From positions 7,200,501 to 7,264,500 of the forward strand of contig NC_051104.1 of assembly GCF_901709675.1 (NCBI RefSeq): DNA of 64,000 bases. Reading direction: 5' to 3'. The stretch is from Syngnathus acus. Lineage: Eukaryota > Chordata > Actinopteri > Syngnathiformes > Syngnathidae. A model generated the notes under the pieces. It was not told the origin of the DNA, did no database searches, and worked only from the letters and a program-made list of their open reading frames with translations. Within the stretch, counting starts at the first letter, position 1; each line of letters begins with the position of its first letter. A program made the position numbers and the translations under genes. Shown piece by piece: positions 21,523 to 42,427 of the stretch.

Positions 21523-23578
21523 AATTGGGTGAAAGGAAAAAAAGATAAAAGAAAAGACCATGTGAGCATTTGTTGATAGACTTGTCATTTTGCTTGACAG
21601 TTACATTATATTTGACTTCACATATTGAATATAATCCCAAATATTGCTTTCCCTATTTGAATGAAATGATTTCTGCAAAACACAAGTGGAAAAAACCCAA
21701 TTAAATTGAGCTGTGAATTAATTAAGCGTCTTGAATTAATACCGATTTTGAATTAATCGCTTTTCACCCGGCATTAACTTTGTTTTGGTGGTAAGCCCAG
21801 CGTATGTTTATGAAGAGCGTCACAAAATAGCTGCTCTATTTGGAATAATGTGACGCCTGCTTGGCATTCCCAAATCATGTGTGTCAAATTGCCATCTCCG
21901 AGTCGACGGGTAAGAATTGCAAAGACGGACGGCATAGCGGTAAATGTGACTCATTCATCGTGACACGGGCTTATAGAATATTATACAAATCAGAAACAAA
22001 AGAAGCGCAAACAGGTATGAAACACAAAAAGCGATGAAATGAATGACGCTAATGACTTCAACATGCCACCAGATTATATTGAACTCAGTTCCTAAAAAAA
22101 TCCCATCTCTGTTTAATTACCTTCAAATCTTCATACAAGCCAAGCAGTGACAACATCAAAGTCTATAAGTCAACATTATTTGGCAAAAGACCAGCGAGAA
22201 TGCTCCGCGAAACATTTTTGTCACCCAAGGATAGCTTTTGCCTTGATGTAAAGAAACAGCAGTTTGCTGTGAGCTTTGAGTCCGTGTGTGTTAATAAAAG
22301 TTGTGTTCAAGGGCCAAGCAAGATGGGGGCTCGTGGTGTCTGGCCTCCACCTCTTTGCTGTCACCGCCAATCACGTCACACCTTGCCCAGAGCAAGCGCT
22401 CGAACCAGATTTTGTTGTCATCTCTGTCCCCCATATTTTACAGCGCATCCAAAACGATGAAATACCTCATTGTTGGAGCAAATGAAAAATAAATGAAAAA
22501 AATCATGACTTGTGACCCAACAAACAAGTCTTTAATTTTTTAGTGATTTGAGTTTGAAAATACTAAATTATTCATTACTCTTTCCATAAAAGTCGTATTT
22601 ATTAGGGGACTCTTGCCATAATTCTTTGCTATCTCTTTCTGCGCTGAAGAGGCTAATTAAGCAGTGCAATAAAAGTTGATCAATTGCCTTCACCTATTTG
22701 AATCAATTAGCTAACTTTTTAATGATTTCCAGAGGAGATCATATATTGCTCCCATCGTAAAAGATAGCTCATCCAATTCCGTGACTGTTACAAGAGGAGC
22801 TTTTTTTTCCCCTCCATTAATTTAAATGGAGCCTTTAGGTCGATAATGTAACAGCTCGCGCGGATTTGCCGCCAATGCCTTTTTAACAGCTTTAGTTTAC
22901 ATTGATTGAACGCATTATAAGCTTTGACAAAGTTCTGTACCAAGTAATATGTAAAGCTACAAAAAGTATTGTTGAAGCCCAAACTAACTCGCTAAGAAAT
23001 GAAAGTAAAAACTTGGCATCTGTATGAATCGAAAGCCATCTGCTACCATGCAGCAGCAGCTAAATAAATGTTGCATGGGAATGTGGCGCTTTGACAGTGG
23101 CATTACTCTGTGTTCTTCTACCACATCAACAAAGCCCAAAGAGACTCCTGAATTTCTTCCCTGCAAGTGAGGGAAGCGTGGTTGCTATAGAAACCACTGA
23201 GCCCTCCAAAAAGCTGCAATAATTAGACAGGCAGAAACACAGACACTTCCTTTCACAAGTATTGGAACAGACAAGCAAATTTTTTTTCTGTCAATCTCCC
23301 AATCAGTTTGGCTTCATCTTTCATTAAAATGCCAGACAAAATCGTTCTGTAGACTCTTGAGTGAATTTTGCTGCTGTCGTCATGTTTTTCATCAAGGGGC
23401 TAAACATTATTAAGCCTGTTGCAGAAAAAGAAACGCATACCCAAGCTGTGACCATTAAGACAGTTTTCATTTGGACAGTTTTCCCCAGATTTTTTTTTTT
23501 TTTAAACCCTTGTGGACAAGAGGCCATATTAAAAGGCCTTTAACAGACACAGAAGCAAATCAAATGATCCAGACTCAC

Positions 23579-23729
23579 CAATTAACTCCTTGTTCCGGAT
23601 GTCCAGCGCCATATTTCTTAGAGCGGTGGCCACGGCGCACACAACTTTGTCGTTATCGATCCTCAGTAACTCCACCAAAATGGGAAGTCCTTTCTCCTTA
23701 CGGACAGCGGCCCGGATATACACAGACCA
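23579..23729 (-). CDS. ctnnd2: ctnnd2 coding exon e8 (arm repeat 7)
   Basis: This 151-bp exon has a TTTTTTCACAG acceptor and a GTGAGT donor. It encodes [20 protein letters not shown], then [20 protein letters not shown] and [11 protein letters not shown]. This is an almost invariant arm repeat of the p120/delta-catenin/PKP4 group. It begins in phase 0 and ends with the first base of a Gly codon completed by e9. Confidence 0.97.
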
Positions 23730-24778
23730 CTGTGAAAAAATACAAGCAAGCCGTTAAGCCATTGTTCATCAAGGAACTCTCCATGGCATGGAAATGTATA
23801 CCATCAAAAGTAAGCATGCTTTGAGGGAAGCCTTTTTACTCATTCTCAGTATGAGCTCAAATGACCAAGAGGGAAATAGTATATTTGGGGGCCGTATAAA
23901 AGGCTCAAGTAATACAACTGACTCTATTTGGGAGAATGATATGAACTGCCGAGAGGTCCTGAGAGCTTGGAGACCACTTAAATGGATTTCTCCATGCCTC
24001 AAGTACTGCCACCTTGTGGGTCATCTGCAGAGAAATGGATATAGTATGTAAACAATAATCTGCCTTTTCAAATCACTTGAACTTCAACCCATTTTTGTCT
24101 ATTCCAAACCCCAATCGAGGGAAATAGCTTGGGGGGAAAAAGGGCGAACAGCAAAGAGCATGTCATCATCTTTGGAAAATTTGGCCTTATCTGAGAAATA
24201 ATAAAACACATTTCCCTTGAGTGTACCATCTACTTTCCCACTCTTCTACCTCTAAGAAACTCACCAAAGCAAACACACATATCTACATTTGCGGAGTTAT
24301 TACGTTTGTCCGCGATGTGTCCTTCACTTCAAGTACAAGTCTCAAACTAAAACAAATCTCATGGGAAGTTGGAAGTCAACCACATCCCCATTCCCACATT
24401 GCCCATTTGCAACCAACAATGACCCATTTGAGTTGTGTCATTTCAAGGTGACGCTTTCTCAATTTCCGTCTTGTTGCACAAAAACAAAGTCGAAAAAATA
24501 TCTCCAATTTTGCCCAAGGCTCGATCGACTGCATGACTCATTCATTATTACCAACAAGCTGCTTCCTTAGCCAGTCGCTGTTGAACCCTGGGTGGACTCC
24601 TATGTGGGCTCAGATTTAAGGCTTTATATGAAAGTAGTAATTCCATTCCGACTATAAAATAAGATAAATCATAGACTTCTTCATTTCCGCTCGAAATGAA
24701 TTGATGTCAGTGAATATACTAAGTTCACGAATCCCACGCTTTGTCTTGTCGGAGATGGGCAAGAATTCTCAGCATTAC
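23730..24778 (-). other. ctnnd2: ctnnd2 intron e7-e8
   Basis: This 1.05-kb phase-0 intron holds no recognisable repeat or RNA gene. Confidence 0.85.
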
Positions 24779-24952
24779 CTTCCAGCTGCCAGCAGCCAGG
24801 TTTTGCAGGGCTCCAGCTGCTCCTTCCAGGGTGTCAGGATTGGAGCATTCAGATAGCAGGGTGAGGTAGGGTTTGACAATGGTGGGGTGCCAGAGCATTT
24901 GAACCCCTTTGGGGGGATCCACACTTTCTGGAAAGGGACCAACGCCATCCCA
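24779..24952 (-). CDS. ctnnd2: ctnnd2 coding exon e7 (arm repeat 6)
   Basis: This 174-bp exon (58 codons, phase 0 at both ends) has a CTCTTCCAG acceptor and a GTAATG donor. It encodes [40 protein letters not shown] and [18 protein letters not shown]. It follows the lysine-rich insert of e6 and opens the second half of the arm domain. Both ends are in phase 0, so skipping would preserve the frame but delete an arm repeat. Confidence 0.97.
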
Positions 24953-27335
24953 CTGGAAGAGAGGAGAAAGAAGAGGATAAGGGCAAGCTTGGCCATATTT
25001 GGCACTGGTTGCTAAGTGACCAAATAACCATTGGTCTGGTGGCTTTTCCTCTGGATGTAAAGTAGGACACAGCAAAGCAATATGTATCAATTTGTCACTG
25101 CTAGGGCAGAAAGCCCTGTCCTTTGCTTGTAATATGGAGGAGGAAGAGAGGTGACACAAGTAAAGCAGGTGGGGAGCATTTTTATTGTTGACAATTGCAA
25201 AATCACACTTTTTTTCTTTTCTTTTCGTGTCTTGTACCCCAGAGCTCAGCAAACCCAGATAACAGATTAATAATGGATTCCGTCATTTTTCTTCTCCTTT
25301 TGTCTGCTGTTTTTATTCTACCTCTAACTCTGAGCTCACACCCAAAAAGAAATTTGTTACTTCATATGACTTAAAAAACTGTTTGAAGACCAAATGACAG
25401 TTTGACCTTCTTTCATTTCTACTGCAATAGCAAAATAAACACAACAATTAAGGGAGGATGAAATAAAATAGCTGCATTCATACAGCAGCTGCATTTTTCT
25501 GTTGGAGAAATAAACCCACAGCGTTTTAAGCGCGACCTCTTCAGCACAACTCTATCCCTTTGTTCACTCACTCGGCTTGTCACCTCTTCTCGCTCTCTCG
25601 TTTTCCGACTAATCACTCAAATTGTGTCCCACTTTTTCTCCTAGGATGATTCTCTCTGTCTCCATCTTTTGCTGCTTTTCTTTCATGTATGCCACATATC
25701 ATCCCAATAAAACCTTCTTTGCCTGTATTCCATTTCTATTTCTAGGCTTCTCCCTCATCTTTGAGTTTTCCTCGCGGTCGACCTTCTCGTTCCGCTCAAC
25801 TGCTCCCCCCCACTCCCTCCCTACTCACTTCATGGTAAACTAGGCAAGTGTGCGCTTTACACCGAGTGTGTGTGCATGCTTTATTTACATCAATTCTCTG
25901 ATGGCCAAATCAAACACTTCATACAGTTTGAAGATTGAACAGAACAACCTATTACCGACGTTTGTTGCCCGCAGACCTCCTACGTGAATATGAATAGATA
26001 ACGTTTATTTGAAACGCTCAAAAAGTGCATTATTATCCAAGTTCCGGAGGAAACAACAAAGCCCTCACACCTACAGTGTTATGATTGACTTCAATAGGCG
26101 ATAACAAGCCGCAAAAATCTATTGGATTTGCACAAACAGGATGTAGCAAATGTGGCTAATAGGGTTGAGGTCAGGGCTCTCTATTTCCTCCACAACAAAA
26201 TCCATCCAAGAATGTAATTATGGACCCAGATTTGGGTGGTAAAGAAAATTCTAACGTGAATGACTTGTTCTTACCACTAGTGGAGGCAAACAACTGTGTG
26301 ACTGGGTTTACATGGACGCAGCAGTCAATTAGGAATGTTTAGCTTTAGTTCAGGCTCCCACGCTGCTCTTTGGCCTTGCTGTCAGAGACTCGAATAAATG
26401 ATTAAGGGGGACTACATTAGCATTTAAGTTGACGCCGCCTACCCTCATGTCAAGCTGGCATTCTGTTTCTCACTATTACCTCATTTCCTTCTCCATTATC
26501 CATAATCCATTGCAGGTAGGACGTCACAATGTGTAGCAAATGTTGCCGACAGGAAGGGAAAGAAAATCTTTACTTCTCACAAAAAGCCAAAAGGAAGGAG
26601 ACGACAAAATAACGTTCATTTGTAAGAGAAATAGTGCGATCTCACCCACTTTGCAATGCAAAATCGATACAGCACACATGAATCTAGTGAGTGCCCGATC
26701 AATACGGAATGGCTTTAGGATCTTTTTAAGGTCGTATATTTGCCACTTTTCGTAAAAGGTACGCGTGGTTCTGACTTTTTAACCCACCAGAGTTAAGCAA
26801 AGTTCAGCTTATTAACTTGAAAAAGAAGGAACAGAGTAGACAGGAGGGAGGTGAAGATACAATTAAGCTTTTGAAAAGAGCTCCATTTAAAAAAAAAAAA
26901 AGTCTGACTGATAATAAAGTGCCACAAAAGAATGAAAAAGTTGCCTGTGATCCAATTCGTTATAAAAGAGGCTAATGCATTTCAACAGAATTTACCACAT
27001 ACTCTGTGATCTAAAGATTCCATTCCTCTTCTGAATTATTCAGCACAACCGTCCCCTGTCTCGACGACAGACATGGTGTTCCTGCTTCATCATGAAAGTT
27101 GGCTTCTACTTTTTGGACCCATGTGTGCCAGAACACAGCGTTTGGCGACAAATGAATGTGAATAAGTGAAAGGAGAACTTTGAGCGCTGGGGCATTCAGC
27201 ATCATCCTAACCCAAGTAAGCTTCTATAGAGAGGCTTCCTGCAAATCAGGCATCGCATTGCTGCTTTACTGCATGAAGTGAAATTCTTTAAATTTACAAG
27301 CAAGGGGAATTTACTCAACTATTTTTTGTTTTTAC
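24953..27335 (-). other. ctnnd2: ctnnd2 intron e6-e7
   Basis: This is a 2.4-kb phase-0 intron. No independent feature was supported. A stretch near 26325 resembles one arm of the 'ggctatgtttacatgg' MITE family, but a second arm was not found. Confidence 0.8.
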
Positions 27336-27518
27336 CTGGTCAGCACCCTTCTTTTTCTTCTTCTTCTTGCCCCAACAGCCAGAGCTCTCTCCATCGCGAC
27401 CGTTGGAGTCACAGAGGAGGCCGTCCAACTCCTCCAAGCCTCCCTGCTGGCCGTGGGACGTCTCGGCTGCTAAGCGGTAGGACAGGTTTCTCAGAATGCA
27501 AACGCAGTTCTCCACAGT
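27336..27518 (-). CDS. ctnnd2: ctnnd2 coding exon e6 (arm repeat 5 end and lysine-rich insert)
   Basis: This 183-bp exon (61 codons, phase 0 at both ends) encodes [20 protein letters not shown], the second half of arm repeat 5. A flexible insert follows ([18 protein letters not shown], then ESSGCWG), then seven consecutive lysines (residues 51-57 of the exon) and GADQ. The basic cluster between arm repeats 5 and 6 is a hallmark of this subfamily and a candidate nuclear-localisation signal by analogy with p120. Acceptor AACTCAG, donor GTAAAA. Confidence 0.96.
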
Positions 27519-29784
<2,266 letters not shown>

Positions 29785-32366
29785 CTAAACGGGGAGGCAA
29801 GAAGATAACACGAGGTATATACAGAAAGAGTGACACTGAAAGTGAGCGAGATAGCGCCCAAGTGAAGCCTTTGCCGAAGCCATATAATTGGAAAGGGGTG
29901 CATTACAATTCGGTATACATCTCAAGCTATGCATGTCTCGAAGGTTTACCTACCCTAGTCCCGAGTATACCACGAGGACACACGCTATAGAAAACCGACA
30001 GATCAATGGAATAATATTGCTATAGTTGCTCTGGAAGTTAATATTTGATTTGATTTATGTATGCATTGGAGTGAATGTAATTCCACAAAAATTTGCATCA
30101 GGACCTTGAAATGCCAACTGACTTCTTATATCGATGTTCAGTCTACCTGAAGCACTTTGTAAAAGCACTGCATTGATAAGAACTGCTGAAAAAGATGAAT
30201 TGTATTTCATTTCTATCCAGTCAAAAAAGAAAAAAGACTGTTTGCGACAATCCATCTTAAGTTCCATAATGCCAATATGAATAACAAATCAATGCTGGCC
30301 CCCGTCGGCCTATATATTCTTCTCCACCAGGGGTGCACCTCCTATGTAATGTTAGACTGTAGTGGCTCTCGTTGAATTACTGTTCGAATGAAATCCCACC
30401 ATCACAGGTTTGCAGAGATCAGAAACGCAATAAGAGAAACATCAAAAGAATGATCAAACTAATTAGTCAATCACGTCCCAGAGTTTGCCACATATGACAG
30501 ACAATAGAAATGTATTGATGGTATGCAGCGGAGTCCATTCATCATGCTGGCATTATTAAGAGATCACAGCTCTTTGACTAGTCTATGAAATGAGGGTAAT
30601 CCTTCATTGTTGCGATGAGAATGAGGTGAGAGAACGACACGAGAACTCAATTAAAACGTAACGTCTCATGCTTTCCAAGAGAAGGTCAAGTCGTTTTCAC
30701 CAGCCCTGAATGCTAATGGCTAAACAAGCTCACTTTGCATAACTGGCTTCAAAGTGACAATTGTCTGCAGTCAAAGCGCGTAAAGACTGACAACACTTCA
30801 TTCTGAGTAATAAAGGTGCATGCTTGACTTTGAAACCTTTCATGACAGAATTGGAACGTTGGCTCGCACTATCTGTTTTAGACCAGGTAGAGTTCTGGTC
30901 CCCCAGCTACCAATACCAAAATGGGAATGTTCTATTGAAATAAAAACACCCCCCATTTAGCATAAGGTTGTGTTAGATTTTTAATTGTGATTTTATGCTA
31001 GCTTTTATGTGAGTCTGGCCTTTTTTTTAACTAGTCCATAGTGATTGGGCCAGAAGTAAAAGCTAATACTTTTTGAAATGTTCTTCACATTTTAGGGCAA
31101 AATATAATAATAATAAAGTATAATATAATCATACATTATTTTCCTCTCTGACAAAACATCTTCTCTGGCTTTGCAAATATGTCTTGCAACACATATTGGG
31201 GTGTGCTCGGGGAACAGGAGGCGCAAAGATGGTGAGATGTCACCATAACCACTTGGATCATCGCTTCAAGAGATGCTCCATTTGGAATATGTAACCCAAA
31301 GCAGCAATGCCGTAATCTGACCGTGTGTCGAATTCAGACGGAAAATTCTATGCGTAATGCACCAGTGAGAAAGGAAATGAGAGCACCTATACCCTGGCTG
31401 TCAGTTACGTGCGAGTCTGTATGTGTGTGTGTGTCTCCGTGATAAAGTACCTGAGATTTTCTCGGAATTTAACTGGTAATCTCGACTCTTTAACTATTCC
31501 ATTATTGACTTGCACCTCGTCCTATCTGATGTCACTCCTCATTAATTCAGTCAAACTCATTAGCTTGCATCATTAAATAATTGCCAAGTGAGAAGGATGA
31601 CAGAACATGATTAAGCATCCCATTCACAATTCACAACCACCGTTATTTTGGCTTGGTCAGACTGATAAATTACACGCCGTTTCTTAGACTATACATCACG
31701 TCGTTTTTAAAAAATATGTCACCTGCCATGGAATAACCTTTGATCAATGCATTTGGGGAAAGTAGGGCATAGACAAAGTAAAGTGCAGAAAATATTCGAC
31801 ATTAGGGAATACTGAAGAACTTGTGTGTCAAATTCCACTTATTTATTCAACTAAATATTTAAAATAAATTATTCTGTGATATATTTCATCAACAACTGCA
31901 AAATTGGGATCTTAGCTTGACTTCAAAGAGTTACCCAATCTTTCAATTGTTTTTAAAGGCAGAATTGAGTGTTTCTTCACTTACATCTGTGCCAGTGGAA
32001 AAGACTGAAACGCTTGAATTCCGGATCTCAAGCGCTACGCTCCAATACATTGATATGTAGCGCTTTGAAAACAATCCAAGAAGGCTCAGAATTATCTTTC
32101 CAACCGAAAAAAATCCCCCTACTTTTCAAATGCCAAATTGACTAGCTATTTCCTCTGTAAACTAAAAGTTTCTTTTTGATTAGCTTTATAGCATTATTAC
32201 TCATGCAAGCGTCCAACTTGTACAGGAAACACATGGACACCAATGAATGGTTGGCAGATGGCTTTCTAATGTCGCTCAAAGAACAAATGACCACCGAGTG
32301 ACATGAGAGCAGCTGGTGAGAGGTGGCTCGACACAGTAGTCCAACGTCTGCCTGTGCGTGCCTGCC

Positions 32367-32396
32367 TGCGTGCGTGCGTGCGTGCGTGCGTGCGTG
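32367..32396. repeat. (TGCG)n tetranucleotide microsatellite
   Basis: About seven TGCG units follow a TGCC-rich lead-in, with a CA dinucleotide run shortly after (32427-32447). Confidence 0.9.
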
Positions 32397-33248
32397 GGGA
32401 CAAGAGAGGGTCATCACCAGTTCCCTCACACACACACACATATATATAATCCAAAACAAATAATACCAAGAAAACAAGTTCATTGTGATGACACTCAGTC
32501 TCGATTCATCCAGTCGTTAATTCTACGCTTGCATGTGAGTCTTAGTGGGAGCAAACAGGAGACATTCATGAGGATGCATCTGTGTGTATGTGTGTGTGTG
32601 CGCACATTTGTGGGATCCCGATAAGCCCAGAAATAGAATCGCAGACAGAAAAAGTGTACATAGTGTGGAAACAATGAGTCTTTTTTTTTTTTCTTTTCTC
32701 AGTGTGTCTCTGTGTCTTGGCTGTGAACCAGCACCCTGCAGGGAGGTAAACAGCATTCAATTGAGGCTATTGAGGATATTGAAAAGCATTCATAGTACAC
32801 CAAGTGTCTGCAACGATAACTCTATGTGTATACTTTGTGAGTGAATATGTGTATGTGCGCGCGTGAATTTGTGTGCAAAAAAAATGCATCTGCCGAATGG
32901 ACTGTTTTTAAATGTCCTTTTCAAGCAAATATTACTTTTGAGAAATGATAGATTCAAAGATCAAGTAGCTCTACATTGTGATGCTAGAGGACATTCAGCT
33001 GCTTTTTAGATGGTGTCACCTCTTGATGTCAAGCCTCAAAATGCCAGAAGCATGTTTAATCAGGCTGATGCATCACAAAAAAAAGTCTGGAAATGAGGAG
33101 AACTTATAAATGGGAAAAGTTGTTGCTATGGTTACCATGTACCAAGCATCAAAGGAGTACAAGTTTAAATTGTGCACAGATTTGTTTACCATTCATGAAT
33201 ACATTGATCATGGACAACAAAATACCTCAATAAAATATTTGTAATTTT

Positions 33249-33300
33249 ACACCCTGGACTTGTCACCAGCCAATCACAGGACAGATAGACAAACACTCAA
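33249..33300 (+). repeat. Fragment of a teleost interspersed repeat (3'-tail type)
   Basis: The segment 'accctggacttgtcaccagccaatcacaggacagatagac' matches the same consensus as the better copy at 47861-47966 ('accctgaactggtcgccagccaatcgcagggca'). Only the tail part is present. Confidence 0.6.
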
Positions 33301-33614
33301 TTATTTTATATGCTTGTTATCAGATTCCCTAAAAGAAAAATATATATATCCTAATCAAGTAAGCATATATCAAGCAGTGTGTACCCGCCACATGGTCTTC
33401 AATCTAAAACTGAATAATGGAGAATGCACTAGCAAAGCTAATAAAACAACTTTGAATTATGCATGCTGCTATACTATGACTGCAGGGAATCAATAAAATG
33501 AAATGGTAATTTACAAACAGTGTTTCATAGACGATGTGCCCGGAAAGAGTAAATGGGTGTTGACCACACTTGTTACAATTAACATGTCTGCATGCGAGTG
33601 CATGGTGCTTTTAC

Positions 33615-33801
33615 CTGAGACAACCAGTAGCATTGCGCAACACCTGGGAAGTATGAAGCTGGAGTTTGCGGTCGTCATGGTGATTGGGGGAGGAGTCCCA
33701 GTTGGAGTGGGGGATGATGACGCTGTTGGTCAGCACGGCCAGCGCATCCTGGATGATTGGCATCTTGAGAGCATCGCATGACGACAAGTTCCACAGAACC
33801 C
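33615..33801 (-). CDS. ctnnd2: ctnnd2 coding exon e4 (arm repeats 3-4)
   Basis: This 187-bp exon completes a Gly codon and reads [39 protein letters not shown], then [20 protein letters not shown] and CLR (Arg split with e5). The [16 protein letters not shown] block is diagnostic of delta-catenin; PKP4 has a different residue pattern here. Acceptor GCGCAG, donor GTAAAA. Confidence 0.97.
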
Positions 33802-35609
33802 CTGCGCATGCAAATTGGAATGATTAAAGTCATTCATTTCTACTGAACTGAAAATATTTGCCTTTTAAAACCTTCTGATGGTTCTGCACTCTCTCCCACT
33901 TCCTCAACTCATCGTCTGCTAACCTGACATTTACCGGCACATATTTGATTGGAATTTTAAGCAGATGGTGACATGAAGGGCAAAACATTTGTATTTTGTG
34001 AGGTTGAATGTTGGAGCTTGTCGCTCACAGTAACGTGACAAACAAAGACAGCCTGAAACTTTTTTTCAAGTGACTGCGATCGAGGACACACCACTGGGCT
34101 CGAGGCCACAATGGAAACTGCATTACACACTGGAGAGGGATTTTACAGCTGGTATTTTGGGGAAAACATTTTTATCACTTTTTGACATCACTTTCTCCTA
34201 TTTATACCCCAGGAGCAGTCCTTAAGATTTACTAGGCGTTTGTGATGCATTGAAAAGTCATTTTGTGCCTTGGTGAGACTGCACACAAGCTGTCGTCGAC
34301 AGTATGCACTTGCCGATAGAACAATGTGCAGACACAAGCCGTACAAACAAGATGTTTCAATTGAATTGAATATCATATGAATGAGTCTGATCAACATTAG
34401 AAAATTTAACAACGGCATGTACTGCTGACAAAGTTGGTGACAATGAACTAACATGGGGGAGGATAGTCGGACAAGCTGAGTAATAATTTAGTCAGGCAGC
34501 AACAGATGGAGACAAAAGATGACACATGCTTTGTCATATTGCTTTGGTGAGTTAAAAAAAAACCTTGAATTCAATTGAATGTTATCTAGTCCCATATTTG
34601 TGGTGTCAGAACTCAAAAGTCACACAGCTTGAACATCTTTAAATAGCACAACTTTGTGTTGCTAAAAATGAAAAAGTCAAACCAAGCATAAATCTGTGCA
34701 TTAATGAAATGTGGCAATTGTGTCAAATTAGGCAAGAGTGAGAGGATAAAAGAGGATAATTGCCTGTGTGTGCCTGTTTAACTGTGTGGGAAACAAGGAC
34801 AAGGAGGGTGATAAGGCGATGACCGTTGCTGCTATGTGGCACCAATCAGGGGCTTGTACCTTTCTGTGCATGCGTTTCCATGGCAACATTTGCCATCACT
34901 TAGCACTTACCAACCTCTTTTTTCACCCCTCAAGCCCCTCTCTCTCAAATGCTCCCCTGTCACAAGCACTTGCAAACACGCTGTATTCACTAAAACAGAC
35001 TCATCAGCATATTCAAATATTTTTTTTTCCAGGCATTTTCTTTACTTGCAAATCTAGTTGATCTCAACGGTCTTATTAGAATTTTATTTTTCAGACACGC
35101 TTGAATTATACTATAAACTATAAACGATCATGCCACCTGTTGCTTTGGTAAGACTGCCGGAAAATGTGTTTTTCATTGTAGTTTTTGATTCAAACCATAA
35201 AACGTGTAAAAATGTGATTGGTATCATGTTTTTTATTTTACAACAGCAAATTTTAGAACTGCAACTGCGGACAACAGGTCAACAGTCTTGAAAAACAAGT
35301 CTGTGTTTCTTAAGTGATTAGCAACGTTGGTTGGTGATTGCAATCAGGTAGCAGCCATAGATGTGTTCTTTGTAAAGTGCCAGCAGATAGAAGAAAAAAA
35401 AAAAGTAAACGCTGCTGTGTTTTCTAGGACAAGGACATTGCGTCTGCCACTGTGTCATGTTGGCCAAATTCAGGTCTGACACACACGATCGCACACACAT
35501 CTGCCTGCTCAAGAAACATGGATCTGCCATGCTTCGCTAAGCCCGCGGCCCCGCAGGAGTCAGGTGACCAACAGACAATGACATCATTTGAGAGTTTTTG
35601 TGTGCCAGC

Positions 35610-35611
<2 letters not shown>

Positions 35612-35646
<35 letters not shown>
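35612..35646. repeat. (TG)n microsatellite
   Basis: Seventeen or so uninterrupted TG units on the + strand, so the ctnnd2 pre-mRNA carries a CA repeat here. Confidence 0.95.
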
Positions 35647-35647
<1 letters not shown>

Positions 35648-36400
35648 ACCCTCCTTTATCTCGTCCTCTCTAATCCGGCTCTCTCTTGGCTCCAACTGGG
35701 TCCCTCCAGACACTTGACAGACACTTTCCAAGGAGCTTGGTGGTTTGGGGGGAAATGTGGGGATGATTGCATGAATTCATGAATAAATGAGAGTATGACT
35801 TGTAAGGTTGGAGCCAGGCCTGTTAGGACTCAAGTGGAAATGTTTGATTTAATAGGCCTCATCGATGTGGCTACGTGTGAATTAGTTGAGAGCAGAGTCA
35901 AAACCTGCTGATGAATAAAGCCAAAGATGAGAAATTATACAGCAAATATCCAAAAAGAGTGATGAACTCATCTCATATTTGAATTTCTTGATGGAATGAA
36001 TGAAAATAAAAAAGAAATTGCATTTTGGACCTAAGTCGACACAACTGTTGCATGTCACCTCTACCTCTCTCAGCTAAGGAGAGCATTCAAAGCAAAATAG
36101 ATTCAAAGCTGCAGCCAGCCACATGTCACAGTCCAGCACCTCAAGGTGAGCCCACAAGCATGGATAGCATCTCCTATTGACACCCAGAGCCTCGGCATCG
36201 ACCGGACTTTGATTGACAGGCCCGGAAGCCTCAACTTCCTCCTATCTCACTCGCACGGAGAGTCAGGATGCCAATAAAGCTTGTCTGAATTTAAACTTCA
36301 GAAAGGACAGTGCAATACAGTAAAAGGTTTCCTGTCTCATTTCCTCCACCTACAAAGCGCCTTTAATCAAAGCATATAGAATCCAATAAGACTGTCAACC

Positions 36401-36440
36401 AGTGGGTGGTAAGAAGAACGAGTGGGTGGTAAGAAGGCGT
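36401..36440. repeat. 20-bp tandem direct duplication
   Basis: The motif AGTGGGTGGTAAGAAG occurs at 36401 and again at 36421, a simple recent-looking duplication. Confidence 0.8.
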
Positions 36441-37476
36441 TTTATTAGTTCAGATTAGAAGCACAACCACTATGTGCGTCCTGATGTATTTCCGAAGGAC
36501 CAATTAACTTTTCTCATTCGAAAAACATTTAGCTACTGAAAAGGAATGGAAATCGAATCAAAACTGAATGTGATTCTTTTGACTTCAATGTCAGTCTCTA
36601 ATTAGATTAGATTAGATAGAATTTATACAAAGTTAGAAAGGCAGATTTTCTTGATTTGGATTTCTCCTGTCAGTTTATCTTTTCAGCCAAGCCACAAAGG
36701 TTGTTCAATGAACCACAGTCATGAAAACCTGTCATCTTGCTCTTTTCTTCTCTCTTCACCCACATTCTCCCTTTGTTTCTCCAGCGCTCTGGTGGGATAT
36801 TATTAGTATTTGAACGATCTCTAAAGGGAGCTTCAAAATCCCTCGCCGACTTGTCGCTATTGTGATTCACATAACTCCTTGGAGAGCCAGCGACCTATGA
36901 GGCTGTGGATGTGTATGAATGAGACAGACGTTAAAGAACAATTGGGCTTTATCGGAGTGCTCTATGTCTATTTGCAACTGTGAATGGGTCACCATGTGTT
37001 TGATCCTCAGAAACATGTGAGCTACTTTGAAAAGGTTGTACGTTGAATATATCAACAGCATAAACTACACGGTCTAAGCCCAAAGACCGATTCATGTAGA
37101 ATCACACCCCGGCTAATAAAACAGAAGCAAAGGCCAAATAAGGGGATACAAAAGGAGGATGAAAGTTGAATGCACATAAAGTCTTGAAATTCAATCAAGT
37201 GGAATGTTTAACAGCCTTGGTGAATAGTTGGAGTCGATTGAAGGCTTTGAGGTAAAAGTTGCCAATGACGTCAATAACGGCGCTAAAATACTGCAAGTGT
37301 GAATGTCAAGGACACAGAAAACACAGTTTGAGAAAGAATTGAAGCGTTGCGTTGAACATCTCCATTCAAATACAAAGAAAATACATTTCACAACCTGCAT
37401 GAATATATTGCATAATGCATATGTGCCCCAGATTTTTCAGAGCTTACACCTCTACAGATAAAATGTGTCCAAATCA

Positions 37477-42427
<4,951 letters not shown>

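Larger units (their letters stand above)
18122..23578 (-). other. ctnnd2: ctnnd2 intron e8-e9
   Basis: This is a 5.5-kb phase-1 intron. It contains an AAT/AAC trinucleotide microsatellite (19426-19467), a GGGA tetranucleotide tract (21493-21522), and a TAAT-rich stretch (about 21690-21790) that may be regulatory. No exon or RNA gene was seen. Confidence 0.8.

Noticed and set aside
26325-26385. A second copy of the 'ggctatgtttaca' MITE
   Set aside because: Only one arm-like segment is visible. No matching inverted arm or target duplication was found.
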